Below are positions 27,390-35,756 of a DNA stretch of 64,000 bases, one piece after another. The notes under the pieces are model-generated. The model was not told where the DNA came from. It worked only from the letters and a program-made list of their open reading frames with translations, and searched no databases. The DNA lies in NCBI RefSeq assembly GCF_026870175.2, contig NZ_CP113977.2, forward strand, positions 1,302,001-1,366,000, read 5' to 3'. This DNA is from Flavobacterium aestivum. GTDB taxonomy: Bacteria > Bacteroidota > Bacteroidia > Flavobacteriales > Flavobacteriaceae. Numbering within the stretch: the first letter of the stretch is position 1; the number at the start of each line of letters is the position of its first letter. Position numbers and translations under genes: made by a program.

Positions 27390-29231
27390 ATGAATAGAAT
27401 TGTATTGGTTTTGATGGGTGTTAGTCTTTCTGTGTTTTCTCAAAAAAAGCAACCTAGTGAAGAGGAAAAAAAAATGATTTATGAAATTACTTATAATGCG
27501 AGTAAAGAAATTTTTAAAGTTCCTGATTTTCCTTTTAAAAAAGTAAATAGAAAAATTGATGAAATTCAAAAGAAAATAATTCAACCTACTGAAGTGGTAA
27601 ATTCTTCAGTAGATACTCTTATTTCACGAGGAGTTTTGAAATTGGAGAAATCTGAATATGGATATGACTTGTTATTTAATTCTCGATTTCCTGCATATTA
27701 TAAAGAGAATGACGAGGTTTCTATTGTGGAATTTCACCCTGTAACAAGCAAGTTGTTTAATTTAAAAAAAGAGTTGATTGAAATTATGAACATTGGTGGA
27801 ACTTCTTTCGGAAGTGAGTCTTTTTATAAGTTCAAAAACGGAAAAGAGATTAATTTGAATTTTACTACACTGCGTAAGCAAGATCAGATAAATAACGCAA
27901 TTGATTTTAAAAATAACAATGAACTTTCTGAAATTAAGGGTAGTGTAATTTATAATATTAAATTCATTACAGATTATTCTCAGGTAAAGCTTTCTCAAAA
28001 GGATATAGGAAGTACTTTTAAGTTAAATAACATTCAGTATAATTTAGTTGATGTTATAAATAATGTGATTTTGATAGAGGCTACGGATCTGAACAGTGAT
28101 CGAAAAAATGAAATACATCTGATAAATTATGATGAAATAGGCAATGTATTGATCAATTACAGCGATAGGGAAGTGGCAGAATTAAAAAAGAAAAACAAAA
28201 AAATCAATGATGAAAGGGCGGGTTTTAGTGATATTAGAGGAAATGTAAGTAAGCGTGTTTTTGATGCCTTTAAAGCTAACCCCATAATGACTTTTGAAGA
28301 ATATAAAAAGACATTTACTATCGACGATGTAATAAATGATAAAAGGAAGTACATATTTATTCAAACTATCGCACCGATTAAAAATGATTTTGTCCTTTAT
28401 GAACCCGTTTATGGGATAGACAGGACTTTTGAGATGATTCCGAATCTGAAAGAGCCAGAGCCTAAAAAAATGATCGCAGAAGATTACAATGCTCCACAAT
28501 TATCTGCAGAATGGGACGAGAAGTTATTTGGAAATATTAAAGAATATAAGGAGAACTTTTATTATGCAACAAAAAAGAATGGCAAGTATGTAAAAGGTAA
28601 AATGCAAAATTATACCACTTATAAAAAGAATTCAAATGGGGAGTTTGTGAAAGATGAAATGTTTCCCAAGAAATCTGATTATCCGGAGAACAAGTATAAT
28701 AATTTGAAACAAAAGATAGAATCAATAAGGTATGACGACGATGATAAGGTGATTGGAAAAACGATTTATAATTATGGACCTGGAAATAAATTAATCGAAG
28801 AGAAAAATTATTTGGAAAATGATACTTTAAGAAGCTTGGTAAAATATGATTATAATAAAAATCACATTGTAAAAACAACTGTTTCATATGATTATGTTGA
28901 AGGAGCGGTTGAGTTATCCGAGTCTCGAGATGATTTAATATACGATGAAAGAGGGAATCTTATAGAAGAACATTTTAAAAATAATATGGATGGTTCAGGT
29001 TATGTAGATGCATTGGTGATTTTTAGCAAATACGACTTGGATAACAGGAAAATTGAGGGATCACGTCAGGATTCACAATTTGGAGGGGATGGCAAAATTG
29101 AATTAAATATGAAAATGGAATATCTTAAAATTGATAATCAAAAAAACTGGTCCGAAATGTTTTTTGTGAATGGATTAGATTCTAAAACTCCAAATGCAAA
29201 TTTTGTAGAGCGAATATTTGTATATGAATAG
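27390..29231 (+). CDS. Exported protein of unknown function with YD-like repeats
   Basis: A 613-residue protein with a signal peptide (MNRIVLVLMGVSLSVFSQ). It is rich in Lys, Asn, Asp and Ile. The C-terminal third (about 450-580) contains imperfect repeats of the type YDDDDKVIGKTIYNY, YDYNKNHIVKT and YDERGNLIEEHF, which recall RHS/YD repeats or YwqK-like beta-hairpin repeats. No catalytic motif is seen. Stand-alone gene. Confidence 0.75.
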   Translation: MNRIVLVLMGVSLSVFSQKKQPSEEEKKMIYEITYNASKEIFKVPDFPFKKVNRKIDEIQKKIIQPTEVVNSSVDTLISRGVLKLEKSEYGYDLLFNSRFPAYYKENDEVSIVEFHPVTSKLFNLKKELIEIMNIGGTSFGSESFYKFKNGKEINLNFTTLRKQDQINNAIDFKNNNELSEIKGSVIYNIKFITDYSQVKLSQKDIGSTFKLNNIQYNLVDVINNVILIEATDLNSDRKNEIHLINYDEIGNVLINYSDREVAELKKKNKKINDERAGFSDIRGNVSKRVFDAFKANPIMTFEEYKKTFTIDDVINDKRKYIFIQTIAPIKNDFVLYEPVYGIDRTFEMIPNLKEPEPKKMIAEDYNAPQLSAEWDEKLFGNIKEYKENFYYATKKNGKYVKGKMQNYTTYKKNSNGEFVKDEMFPKKSDYPENKYNNLKQKIESIRYDDDDKVIGKTIYNYGPGNKLIEEKNYLENDTLRSLVKYDYNKNHIVKTTVSYDYVEGAVELSESRDDLIYDERGNLIEEHFKNNMDGSGYVDALVIFSKYDLDNRKIEGSRQDSQFGGDGKIELNMKMEYLKIDNQKNWSEMFFVNGLDSKTPNANFVERIFVYE

Positions 29232-29269
29232 CGTTATAGATAACTTTTTCAGGACAAGACAGTGTAATA

Positions 29270-29299
29270 AAAAACCCTTACAGAAATGTAAGGGTTTTA
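29270..29299. terminator. Bidirectional terminator between the 27390 gene and ahcY
   Basis: Perfect 12-bp stem AAAACCCTTACA with GAAA loop, flanked by A and T tracts. Confidence 0.9.
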
Positions 29300-29322
29300 A
29301 AATTTAGTACTAAATTATAATA

Positions 29323-30639
29323 CTAGTATCTGTAATATTCTGGTTTGAATGGACCTTGAACTTCAACTCCAATGTATTCTGCTTGGTCTTGACGTAAAGT
29401 TTCTAATTCAACACCTAATTTAGCTAAGTGTAACATTGCTACTTTTTCATCTAAATGTTTTGGTAACATATAAACTTCATTTTTGTAAGCAGCGCTGTTT
29501 TTCCACAATTCAATTTGAGCTAGAGTTTGGTTGGTAAATGAGTTACTCATTACAAAACTTGGGTGACCTGTAGCACAACCAAGGTTTACCAAACGACCTT
29601 CTGCTAAAATGATAATGTCTTTTCCGGCGATAGTGTATTTATCAACTTGTGGTTTGATTTCGATTTTTGAAGCACCATGGTTTTTGTTTAACCAAGCCAT
29701 ATCGATTTCGTTGTCAAAGTGTCCGATATTGCAAACAATAGTTTTGTCTTTCATTTGTTCGAAGTGACTTCCAAGAACGATATCTTTATTTCCCGTAGTT
29801 GTAATGATGATGTCAGCATTTCCGATAACAGTGTCTAATTTTTTAACTTCATAACCGTCCATTGCAGCTTGTAAAGCACAAATTGGGTCAATTTCAGTAA
29901 CAGTTACGATAGAACCAGCACCTCTGAAAGAAGCAGCAGTTCCTTTTCCAACATCACCGTATCCACAAACGATTACTCTTTTTCCAGCCAACATAACATC
30001 TGTAGCACGACGAACTGCATCAACAGCAGATTCTTTACATCCGTATTTGTTGTCAAATTTAGATTTAGTAACTGAGTCATTTACGTTGATAGCTGGCATT
30101 GGCAATGTTCCAGCTTTAACTCTTTCGTACAATCTGTGAACACCAGTTGTAGTTTCTTCAGATAATCCTTTGATTCCAGGAACTAATTCTGGGTAACGGT
30201 CAATAACCATATTTGTCAAATCTCCACCGTCATCAAGAATCATATTCAATGGTTTTCTTTCTTCACCAAAGAATAATGTTTGCTCGATACACCAGTCAAA
30301 AGACTCTTCGTCAAGACCTTTCCAAGCATAAACCTGAATTCCTGCAGCAGCAATAGCAGCAGCAGCTTGATCTTGAGTAGAGAAAATATTACAAGAACTC
30401 CAAGTTACCTCAGCACCAAGAGCAATCAATGTTTCGATCAAAACAGCTGTTTGAATCGTCATGTGCAAACATCCTGCAATACGAGCTCCTTTAAGAGGTT
30501 GCTCATCTTTGTATTCTGCACGAAGGGCCATTAATCCTGGCATTTCAGCTTCTGCAAGTTCGATTTCTTTTCTTCCCCAGGCAGCCAGAGAAATGTCTTT
30601 TACTTTGAAAGCCACATATGGCGTAGTCGTTGTACTCAT
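29323..30639 (-). CDS. ahcY: Adenosylhomocysteinase (S-adenosylhomocysteine hydrolase)
   Basis: A 438-residue cytosolic NAD-dependent enzyme that splits SAH to adenosine and homocysteine, keeping methylation going. Visible motifs are the substrate region ([12 protein letters not shown]), [16 protein letters not shown], and the NAD-binding GYGDVGKG. The C-terminus is the conserved KPxYYRY end (FKPEYYRY). Full length. No SAH riboswitch is seen upstream; TAAATTTG on the minus strand at 30708-30701 is a possible -7 element. Confidence 0.97.
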   Translation of the reverse strand: MSTTTTPYVAFKVKDISLAAWGRKEIELAEAEMPGLMALRAEYKDEQPLKGARIAGCLHMTIQTAVLIETLIALGAEVTWSSCNIFSTQDQAAAAIAAAGIQVYAWKGLDEESFDWCIEQTLFFGEERKPLNMILDDGGDLTNMVIDRYPELVPGIKGLSEETTTGVHRLYERVKAGTLPMPAINVNDSVTKSKFDNKYGCKESAVDAVRRATDVMLAGKRVIVCGYGDVGKGTAASFRGAGSIVTVTEIDPICALQAAMDGYEVKKLDTVIGNADIIITTTGNKDIVLGSHFEQMKDKTIVCNIGHFDNEIDMAWLNKNHGASKIEIKPQVDKYTIAGKDIIILAEGRLVNLGCATGHPSFVMSNSFTNQTLAQIELWKNSAAYKNEVYMLPKHLDEKVAMLHLAKLGVELETLRQDQAEYIGVEVQGPFKPEYYRY

Positions 30640-30732
30640 TTATAGTATATTTGTAATTATTTTGTCCGTTTGCCATTTAGGCTCGGGTGAATTTTTTTTG
30701 CAAATTTAGACAATAACTTTAGAAAAAAAAAG

Positions 30733-30877
30733 GATTTAAGATTGTAGATTAACGATTTAAGAATTAGCGATTTAGAATTATATCATTCATCAAGTTTTGA
30801 TGTAGATCTGAAATTGTTTTTTTAAGAACGTGGTTATAAATCTAAAATCAGAAATCGTTAATCTTCAATCAGCAATC
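30733..30877. repeat. Inverted heptamer array, GATTNNN type (site C)
   Basis: Left arm: four GATTNNN heptamers in perfect register at 30733-30760 (GATTTAA, GATTGTA, GATTAAC, GATTTAA), then a decayed continuation. Right arm: six consecutive NNNAATC heptamers at 30836-30877, the inverted orientation. Within this, 30740-30758 and 30852-30870 are complementary apart from about one mismatch. The right arm ends 2 nt before the phosphopantetheinyl transferase start codon. Confidence 0.87.
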
Positions 30878-30879
30878 AA

Positions 30880-31536
30880 ATGCCTCTTTTTAAAATAATA
30901 AATCTTAATTCTTCAACTCAAATTCTCGTTTGGGAAATAACCGAGTCTTATCAAGAACTTTTTGAAGCTGTTGTTCTTAATGAAAGCAACATGAGCCGAT
31001 TAAAAGGAATGAAATCTGAAATACACCAACGAGCTTTTCTGAGCGTGCGTAAACTGTTTCAAGAAGTGGGTTATACGGATTTCGATTTGTATTATGACGA
31101 ATTTGGAAAACCACATTTGCATGATGGAAAGCATATTTCGATTACACATTCCCATCAATTTTCGGCTATAATTTTAAGTGACAAAGTTGTAGGAATTGAT
31201 ATAGAATTGCAACGAGAAAAAATAATCCGAATTGCCGATAAATTTGCCGATACTGAATTTTCTTATTTGATACCGAATAAAAAAATAGAATATATTAGGA
31301 AATTGACGGTTATTTGGGGTGCAAAAGAAGCTATTTTTAAAATTAGAAATGAAAAAGGAATTAGTTTCAAAGACCATATTAAAGTAAATGCTTTCGAAAT
31401 GAATGATATGCAAGCTAAAACAGAACTTCATTTTGATGATATAATCAAAGATTTTAATATTTGTTTTGAAGAATTTGGATCAAATGATATTAATGGCTTT
31501 AAACAAAATTTTACTCTTGTTTACGCTTTTGAATAA
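30880..31536 (+). CDS. 4'-phosphopantetheinyl transferase superfamily protein
   Basis: A 218-residue enzyme that moves phosphopantetheine from CoA to a carrier-protein serine. The Sfp/AcpS-type motifs are present: GIDIE at 105-109 (Mg ligands) and WGAKEA at 146-151. The length and two-lobed layout fit the Sfp-like single-chain class more than trimeric AcpS. No polyketide or NRPS cluster is nearby, so the acceptor is unknown. The start codon is right after heptamer array site C. Confidence 0.9.
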   Translation: MPLFKIINLNSSTQILVWEITESYQELFEAVVLNESNMSRLKGMKSEIHQRAFLSVRKLFQEVGYTDFDLYYDEFGKPHLHDGKHISITHSHQFSAIILSDKVVGIDIELQREKIIRIADKFADTEFSYLIPNKKIEYIRKLTVIWGAKEAIFKIRNEKGISFKDHIKVNAFEMNDMQAKTELHFDDIIKDFNICFEEFGSNDINGFKQNFTLVYAFE

Positions 31537-31602
31537 TATAAAAATAATTTAAGATCTTAATACAGCTAAGTGCGTGCTTTGAGAATCTCTATGTAATTGA
31601 GT

Positions 31603-32325
31603 ATGATGGATATTTATAATGATATAGTTCGGGCGAAAACTGAAAACCGAAAATTACTAGCCATTCTTTTGGATCCCGATAAAATTATTTTGGGGAATTT
31701 AGAGTATTTAATCCAAAAAATAAATCAATCGCCTGCAACCCATGTTTTTATTGGAGGTAGCCATGTTCAAAATAATATTCTCGATGAGTTAATTGTTGTT
31801 TTAAAGCAAAAAATAAGTTTACCAATTATCCTTTTTCCTGGTAATCCATCTCAGATTTCTGCCAATGCTGATGCGATTTTGTTTCTTTCCTTGATATCAG
31901 GGCGAAATCCGGATTATTTGATAGAATATCAGGTAAATGCTGTACCTATTTTGAAGAAAACCCAACTCGAAATTATTTCGACAGGTTATATGTTAATAGA
32001 AAGTGGTAGCGAAACAGCAGTAGCTAGAGTGAGTAATACGAAGCCGTTAGCCAGAAATAATGACGATCGTGCTATGTATACCGCTCAGGCAGGAGAGATG
32101 TTGGGACATAAACTTATTTATCTCGAAGCGGGAAGTGGCGCCAAACAAGCAGTTCCCATTGAAATGATAAAAAAAGTGTCAAATAATATTGAAATTCCTC
32201 TAATTGTTGGTGGCGGAATTATAGATTTGCACGGCATTCAAAAAGCATATGAAGCAGGAGCCGATTTGGTTGTTATTGGAACCGCTTTTGAAAACGATGC
32301 TGAATTTTTTAATCAAAACAATTAA
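31603..32325 (+). CDS. Geranylgeranylglyceryl/heptaprenylglyceryl phosphate synthase
   Basis: A 240-residue TIM-barrel prenyltransferase of the GGGPS/PcrB family joining sn-glycerol-1-phosphate to a polyprenyl diphosphate. Motifs seen: LLDPDK near the N-terminus, FIGGSH, LFPGNPSQI, YLEAGSGA and the phosphate-binding VGGGI...GADLVVIGTA. ATG at 31603 is chosen over TTG at 31597. Bacteroidetes carry the hexameric group II type; the chain length of the substrate cannot be read here. pnuC follows after 40 nt. Confidence 0.92.
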   Translation: MMDIYNDIVRAKTENRKLLAILLDPDKIILGNLEYLIQKINQSPATHVFIGGSHVQNNILDELIVVLKQKISLPIILFPGNPSQISANADAILFLSLISGRNPDYLIEYQVNAVPILKKTQLEIISTGYMLIESGSETAVARVSNTKPLARNNDDRAMYTAQAGEMLGHKLIYLEAGSGAKQAVPIEMIKKVSNNIEIPLIVGGGIIDLHGIQKAYEAGADLVVIGTAFENDAEFFNQNN

Positions 32326-32365
32326 AGACATTGGGCGGTAACGCCTATAATAAATCTGAAATTAA

Positions 32366-33001
32366 ATGTTTGACTATTTTTTTGCCCAATATAAAGATTA
32401 TCCACTTCATGAAGTATACTTAGAATTGATAGCAGTCTTTTTTGGGCTTTGGAGTGTTTGGTGCGCTAAGAAAGATAATATTTGGGTTTTTCCAACAGGC
32501 TTAGTCAGTACATCTATATATGCCTATTTGCTTTGGCAATGGAGTCTGTTAGGTGATTCGATGATTAATATGTATTATTTTGTAATGAGTATTTATGGAT
32601 GGTACCACTGGACTCGTAAAAAAGGTGATGTAGACGAATTTCCGGTATCAGTAACAACTAATAAAGAGAAAATTATTGGGATACTTATTTTTGGAGCGAC
32701 ACTTGTTTTTGTTATCATGGTATATCTTTATTTTAATAAATTTACCACTTGGTATTCGTATGTGGATACTCTTTTGACTGCACTGTTTTTTGTGGGAATG
32801 TGGCTAATGGCCAAAAGAAAAATTGAAAACTGGATTTTTTGGATCGCTGGTGACATAATATCAGTCCCACTTTATTTCGCAAAAGGATATACCTTTACTT
32901 GTTTTCAGTATATAATATTTACAATTATTGCCGTTTATGGCTATTTAGAATGGAAGAAAATCTTGAACAGCTCACAAAATCTGGAGCTTCGCCAATTATA
33001 A
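32366..33001 (+). CDS. pnuC: PnuC-family nicotinamide riboside (or thiamine) transporter
   Basis: A 211-residue inner-membrane protein of about seven helices with PnuC signatures: FFGLWSVWCAKKDN, SIYAYLLWQWSLLGDSMINMYYFVMSIYGWYHW and, near the C-terminus, KIENWIFWIAGDIISVPLY. PnuC proteins take up vitamins that are trapped by phosphorylation. The next gene, overlapping by 52 nt, has a NadR-like kinase domain, which supports nicotinamide riboside. A TPP-riboswitch TonB receptor 2.5 kb downstream also keeps open the thiamine-transporting PnuT subgroup. Confidence 0.92.
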   Translation: MFDYFFAQYKDYPLHEVYLELIAVFFGLWSVWCAKKDNIWVFPTGLVSTSIYAYLLWQWSLLGDSMINMYYFVMSIYGWYHWTRKKGDVDEFPVSVTTNKEKIIGILIFGATLVFVIMVYLYFNKFTTWYSYVDTLLTALFFVGMWLMAKRKIENWIFWIAGDIISVPLYFAKGYTFTCFQYIIFTIIAVYGYLEWKKILNSSQNLELRQL

Positions 33002-35076
33002 GGATTGCCATATTTGGACCAGAATCTACTGGGAAAACTACATTGGCAACACAACTCGCCGAATATTATAAAACGGCTTGGGTTCCTGAGTTCGCACGTG
33101 ATTATCTACAAGAAAAATTAGACAACGGTCTTGGTGTTTGTGATGTAAATGATATGCTACCAATTGCATATGGACAAACCAAATTAGAGAATGAAAAGGA
33201 GATAATAGCCAATAAATATCTTTTTTGTGATACTACTTTATTAGTAACCAAAGTTTTTTCGGATTTGTATTATGGATTTTGCGATCCGTTGTTAGACAAA
33301 GCTGCTCGGGCTCATCAATATGATTTGTTTTTCTTGACAGATATAGATGTGCCTTGGGAAGACGATGGATTAAGAGATAGTCCAAACGGGAGAGAAACTA
33401 TTTTTGGAGTTTTCAAACAGTCATTAATTGATAATAAAAAACCTTTTATAACTATTTCAGGTGATAAAGAAACCCGTTTGAAAAAAGCGGTTGCCATCAT
33501 AGAGGATTTAACAAAGGCTTTAGAAATGGGCTTTACGTCTGATGATTTTTTACAAATTCATGAGCATGGAATTCCGTTAGAGAATATAAGAAAGCAGCTT
33601 AGTATTTTTAGTGAAGGAATTTCGAAAAGTATTTTGGTTAATCCGGCTACCGTAAATAATGGAATCCTGAAATTGACAGATCCTGATTTTGAACAAAAAG
33701 CTAATTATTTTGACGAGAATAAATCAAAATTTAAGCTAAAGAAATTTGTTCCTGCTTCAGGAGCAGCTTCAAGGATGTTTAAATTTTTGACGACTTTTTT
33801 GAATGAGTTTGATTTAGAAAACGAAAGTATCAATGCTTACATTAATCGAAAAAAAGATACTGAATTGTCACTTTTTATTGTTGGGATGGATAAGTTTTCT
33901 TTTTTTGAAATGGTAGACAAAAAGCTAAAAGAAGTATATCCTGATTTTGATGCTTTGGGACGTGACTATAAAAATTATTATTTTATAAAGATACTCCTAT
34001 CACCGGAATATTTTGACTTTGCAAATAAACCAAAAGGAATTCTTCCTTTTCATAAATATGCGACCCATATTGCGGCTCCAATTCAAGAGCATTTGTTTGA
34101 ATGTGCTTTTTATGCCACTTCTAATAATCAATCCAATTTGCATTTGACGGTTTCAGAAAATCATCAAACTCAATTTGAAGAAATTATTGAAAAAGTGAAG
34201 GGCGAAATTGAAGCCGAATCAAATTCAACTATAGCTGTTAGTTATTCATATCAAAAGAAAGAAACCGACACAGTTGCGGTTGATGCTGACAATAAACCTT
34301 TCCGAAATGAAAAAGGGATGTTGGTTTTTAGACCAGGAGGGCATGGTGCTTTGATTGAGAATCTAAATGCAATTGAAGCCGATGTTGTTTTTATAAAAAA
34401 TATTGACAATGTAAGTCAAAATAACATTAAGAATGTTTCTTTTTATAAGAAAGCCTTGGCTGGTGTTTTAATGGAGTTGCAGCATCAGATTTTTGAGTAT
34501 TTGAAAGAACTGGACAGCGACGAAGCTATGCCAGAAAAAATAAATGAAATTTTAGTTTTTCTGAAAAAACAGTTGAATGTCGAAATGAACGATGGTTTTC
34601 ATAAACTCATATTGAAAGACCAAATTAGTAAATTGAAAGAAACATTAGACAAGCCTATCAGGGTTTGCGGAATGGTAAAAAACGAGGGCGAACCAGGTGG
34701 AGGCCCTTTCTGGGTAAGAGGAACGGATGGTAGTGTTTCTTTGCAAATTGTAGAAACCTCCCAAGTTGATTTGACAAATAAAGATCAAGTAAAAATTTTA
34801 TCTAATGCAACTCATTTTAATCCAGTGGATTTGGTTTGTGGTCTGAAAAATTACAAAAACGAAAAATTTGATCTAAAGCAATTTATTGATTCCAATAGTG
34901 GTTTTATTGTGCATAAAAATAATGGAGGCGTTGATGTAAAAGCATATGAATTACCTGGATTGTGGAATGGTGCTATGGCAAATTGGTTAACAGTTTTTGT
35001 AGAGGTTCCTTTATTTACTTTTAATCCTGTGAAAACTGTAAATGATTTATTAAAACCAGCACATCAACCGTTGTAA
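32950..35076 (+). CDS. NadR-like kinase fused to DUF4301 domain
   Basis: A 708-residue protein starting at ATG 32950 inside the end of pnuC. Residues 17-190 form a P-loop kinase like the ribosylnicotinamide kinase part of NadR, with Walker A GPESTGKTT (23-31) and FARDYL, DTT and DID motifs. There is no nucleotidylyltransferase domain. From Met193 (MGFTSDDFLQIHEHGI) to the end, about 516 residues match DUF4301, a Bacteroidetes family of unknown function that occurs as separate proteins; key text includes PASGAASRMFK and FRPGGHGALIENLN. The join is seamless. The fusion suggests DUF4301 acts on the same metabolites, but this is inference. Confidence 0.85.
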   Translation: MEENLEQLTKSGASPIIRIAIFGPESTGKTTLATQLAEYYKTAWVPEFARDYLQEKLDNGLGVCDVNDMLPIAYGQTKLENEKEIIANKYLFCDTTLLVTKVFSDLYYGFCDPLLDKAARAHQYDLFFLTDIDVPWEDDGLRDSPNGRETIFGVFKQSLIDNKKPFITISGDKETRLKKAVAIIEDLTKALEMGFTSDDFLQIHEHGIPLENIRKQLSIFSEGISKSILVNPATVNNGILKLTDPDFEQKANYFDENKSKFKLKKFVPASGAASRMFKFLTTFLNEFDLENESINAYINRKKDTELSLFIVGMDKFSFFEMVDKKLKEVYPDFDALGRDYKNYYFIKILLSPEYFDFANKPKGILPFHKYATHIAAPIQEHLFECAFYATSNNQSNLHLTVSENHQTQFEEIIEKVKGEIEAESNSTIAVSYSYQKKETDTVAVDADNKPFRNEKGMLVFRPGGHGALIENLNAIEADVVFIKNIDNVSQNNIKNVSFYKKALAGVLMELQHQIFEYLKELDSDEAMPEKINEILVFLKKQLNVEMNDGFHKLILKDQISKLKETLDKPIRVCGMVKNEGEPGGGPFWVRGTDGSVSLQIVETSQVDLTNKDQVKILSNATHFNPVDLVCGLKNYKNEKFDLKQFIDSNSGFIVHKNNGGVDVKAYELPGLWNGAMANWLTVFVEVPLFTFNPVKTVNDLLKPAHQPL

Positions 35077-35078
35077 AA

Positions 35079-35480
35079 ATGGAAATCCAAACGATTCTTT
35101 CGGAGATAAAATATAAAGCGGTAAGGAGTAGTGGTGCTGGAGGACAAAACGTCAATAAAGTTTCATCAAAAGTGGTGCTGACTTTTGATTTGCCCAATTC
35201 CCAAGCATTGTCTGAGGAGGAAAAACTAATCTTGAAAACTAATTTGCAGAACAGATTAACAGCAGATTTGATGTTGATTCTGAATTGTGATGAAGACCGA
35301 AGTCAGCTCAAGAACAAAGAGATAGTAACCAAACGGTTTTTAGATATTATAAAAAAAGGGTTGCATGTTCCTAAAGAACGTAAACCGACTAAAATCCCAA
35401 AATCAGTAATTCGAAAAAGAATTAAGGATAAGAAAAACGTGTCGGAGATAAAGAAAAATCGTAGAAAGCCAGAGTTTTAG
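35079..35480 (+). CDS. arfB: Alternative ribosome-rescue factor ArfB (aminoacyl-tRNA hydrolase)
   Basis: A 133-residue release-factor-like hydrolase that frees stalled ribosomes. It has the catalytic GGQ at 21-23 (SSGAGGQNVNKVSSKV) and a basic C-terminal tail (KERKPTKIPKS onward, ending KKNRRKPEF) that enters the empty mRNA channel. Length is normal for ArfB/YaeJ. It begins 2 nt after the preceding stop, so it is cotranscribed. Confidence 0.95.
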   Translation: MEIQTILSEIKYKAVRSSGAGGQNVNKVSSKVVLTFDLPNSQALSEEEKLILKTNLQNRLTADLMLILNCDEDRSQLKNKEIVTKRFLDIIKKGLHVPKERKPTKIPKSVIRKRIKDKKNVSEIKKNRRKPEF

Positions 35481-35565
35481 TCTTAAGGTATAGATGTTTA
35501 AAGAGCATGACTTGTTTTAGGATTGAAAATCTTAAGGTATAAACTATAAATCTTAATTCTTTTTT

Positions 35566-35573
35566 TACCTTTG
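35566..35573 (+). promoter_or_regulatory. -7 element for the riboswitch and TonB receptor
   Basis: TACCTTTG (TAnnTTTG) ends about 10 nt before the conserved start of the TPP riboswitch. No clear -33 TTG. Confidence 0.6.
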
Positions 35574-35579
35574 TGCCGT

Positions 35580-35660
35580 CTCAAAGGGGTGCTCTAAATA
35601 ACGAGCTGAGATCATACCCAAAGAACCTGGACAGATAATGCTGTCAAGGGAAAAAATGAC
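35580..35660 (+). promoter_or_regulatory. TPP riboswitch (THI element)
   Basis: The conserved sequence is clear: AGGGGTGCTC, CTGAGATCATACCC (CTGAGA at 35606-35611), AACCTG, GATAATGCTGTCAAGGGA. All are thi-box core elements. It lies about 100 nt before a TonB receptor gene, so thiamine pyrophosphate should repress uptake. Confidence 0.96.
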
Positions 35661-35756
35661 AAAAAATAGCTTTTGCTTTAACAATTTGTCATAAGAACAA
35701 TTATTTATTAATTTAAACAAAAGAATAATTCCCCCTTTTATTCGTAATTTTTACGG

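Noticed and set aside
30640-30735. SAH riboswitch upstream of ahcY
   Set aside because: The expected conserved core is not present.
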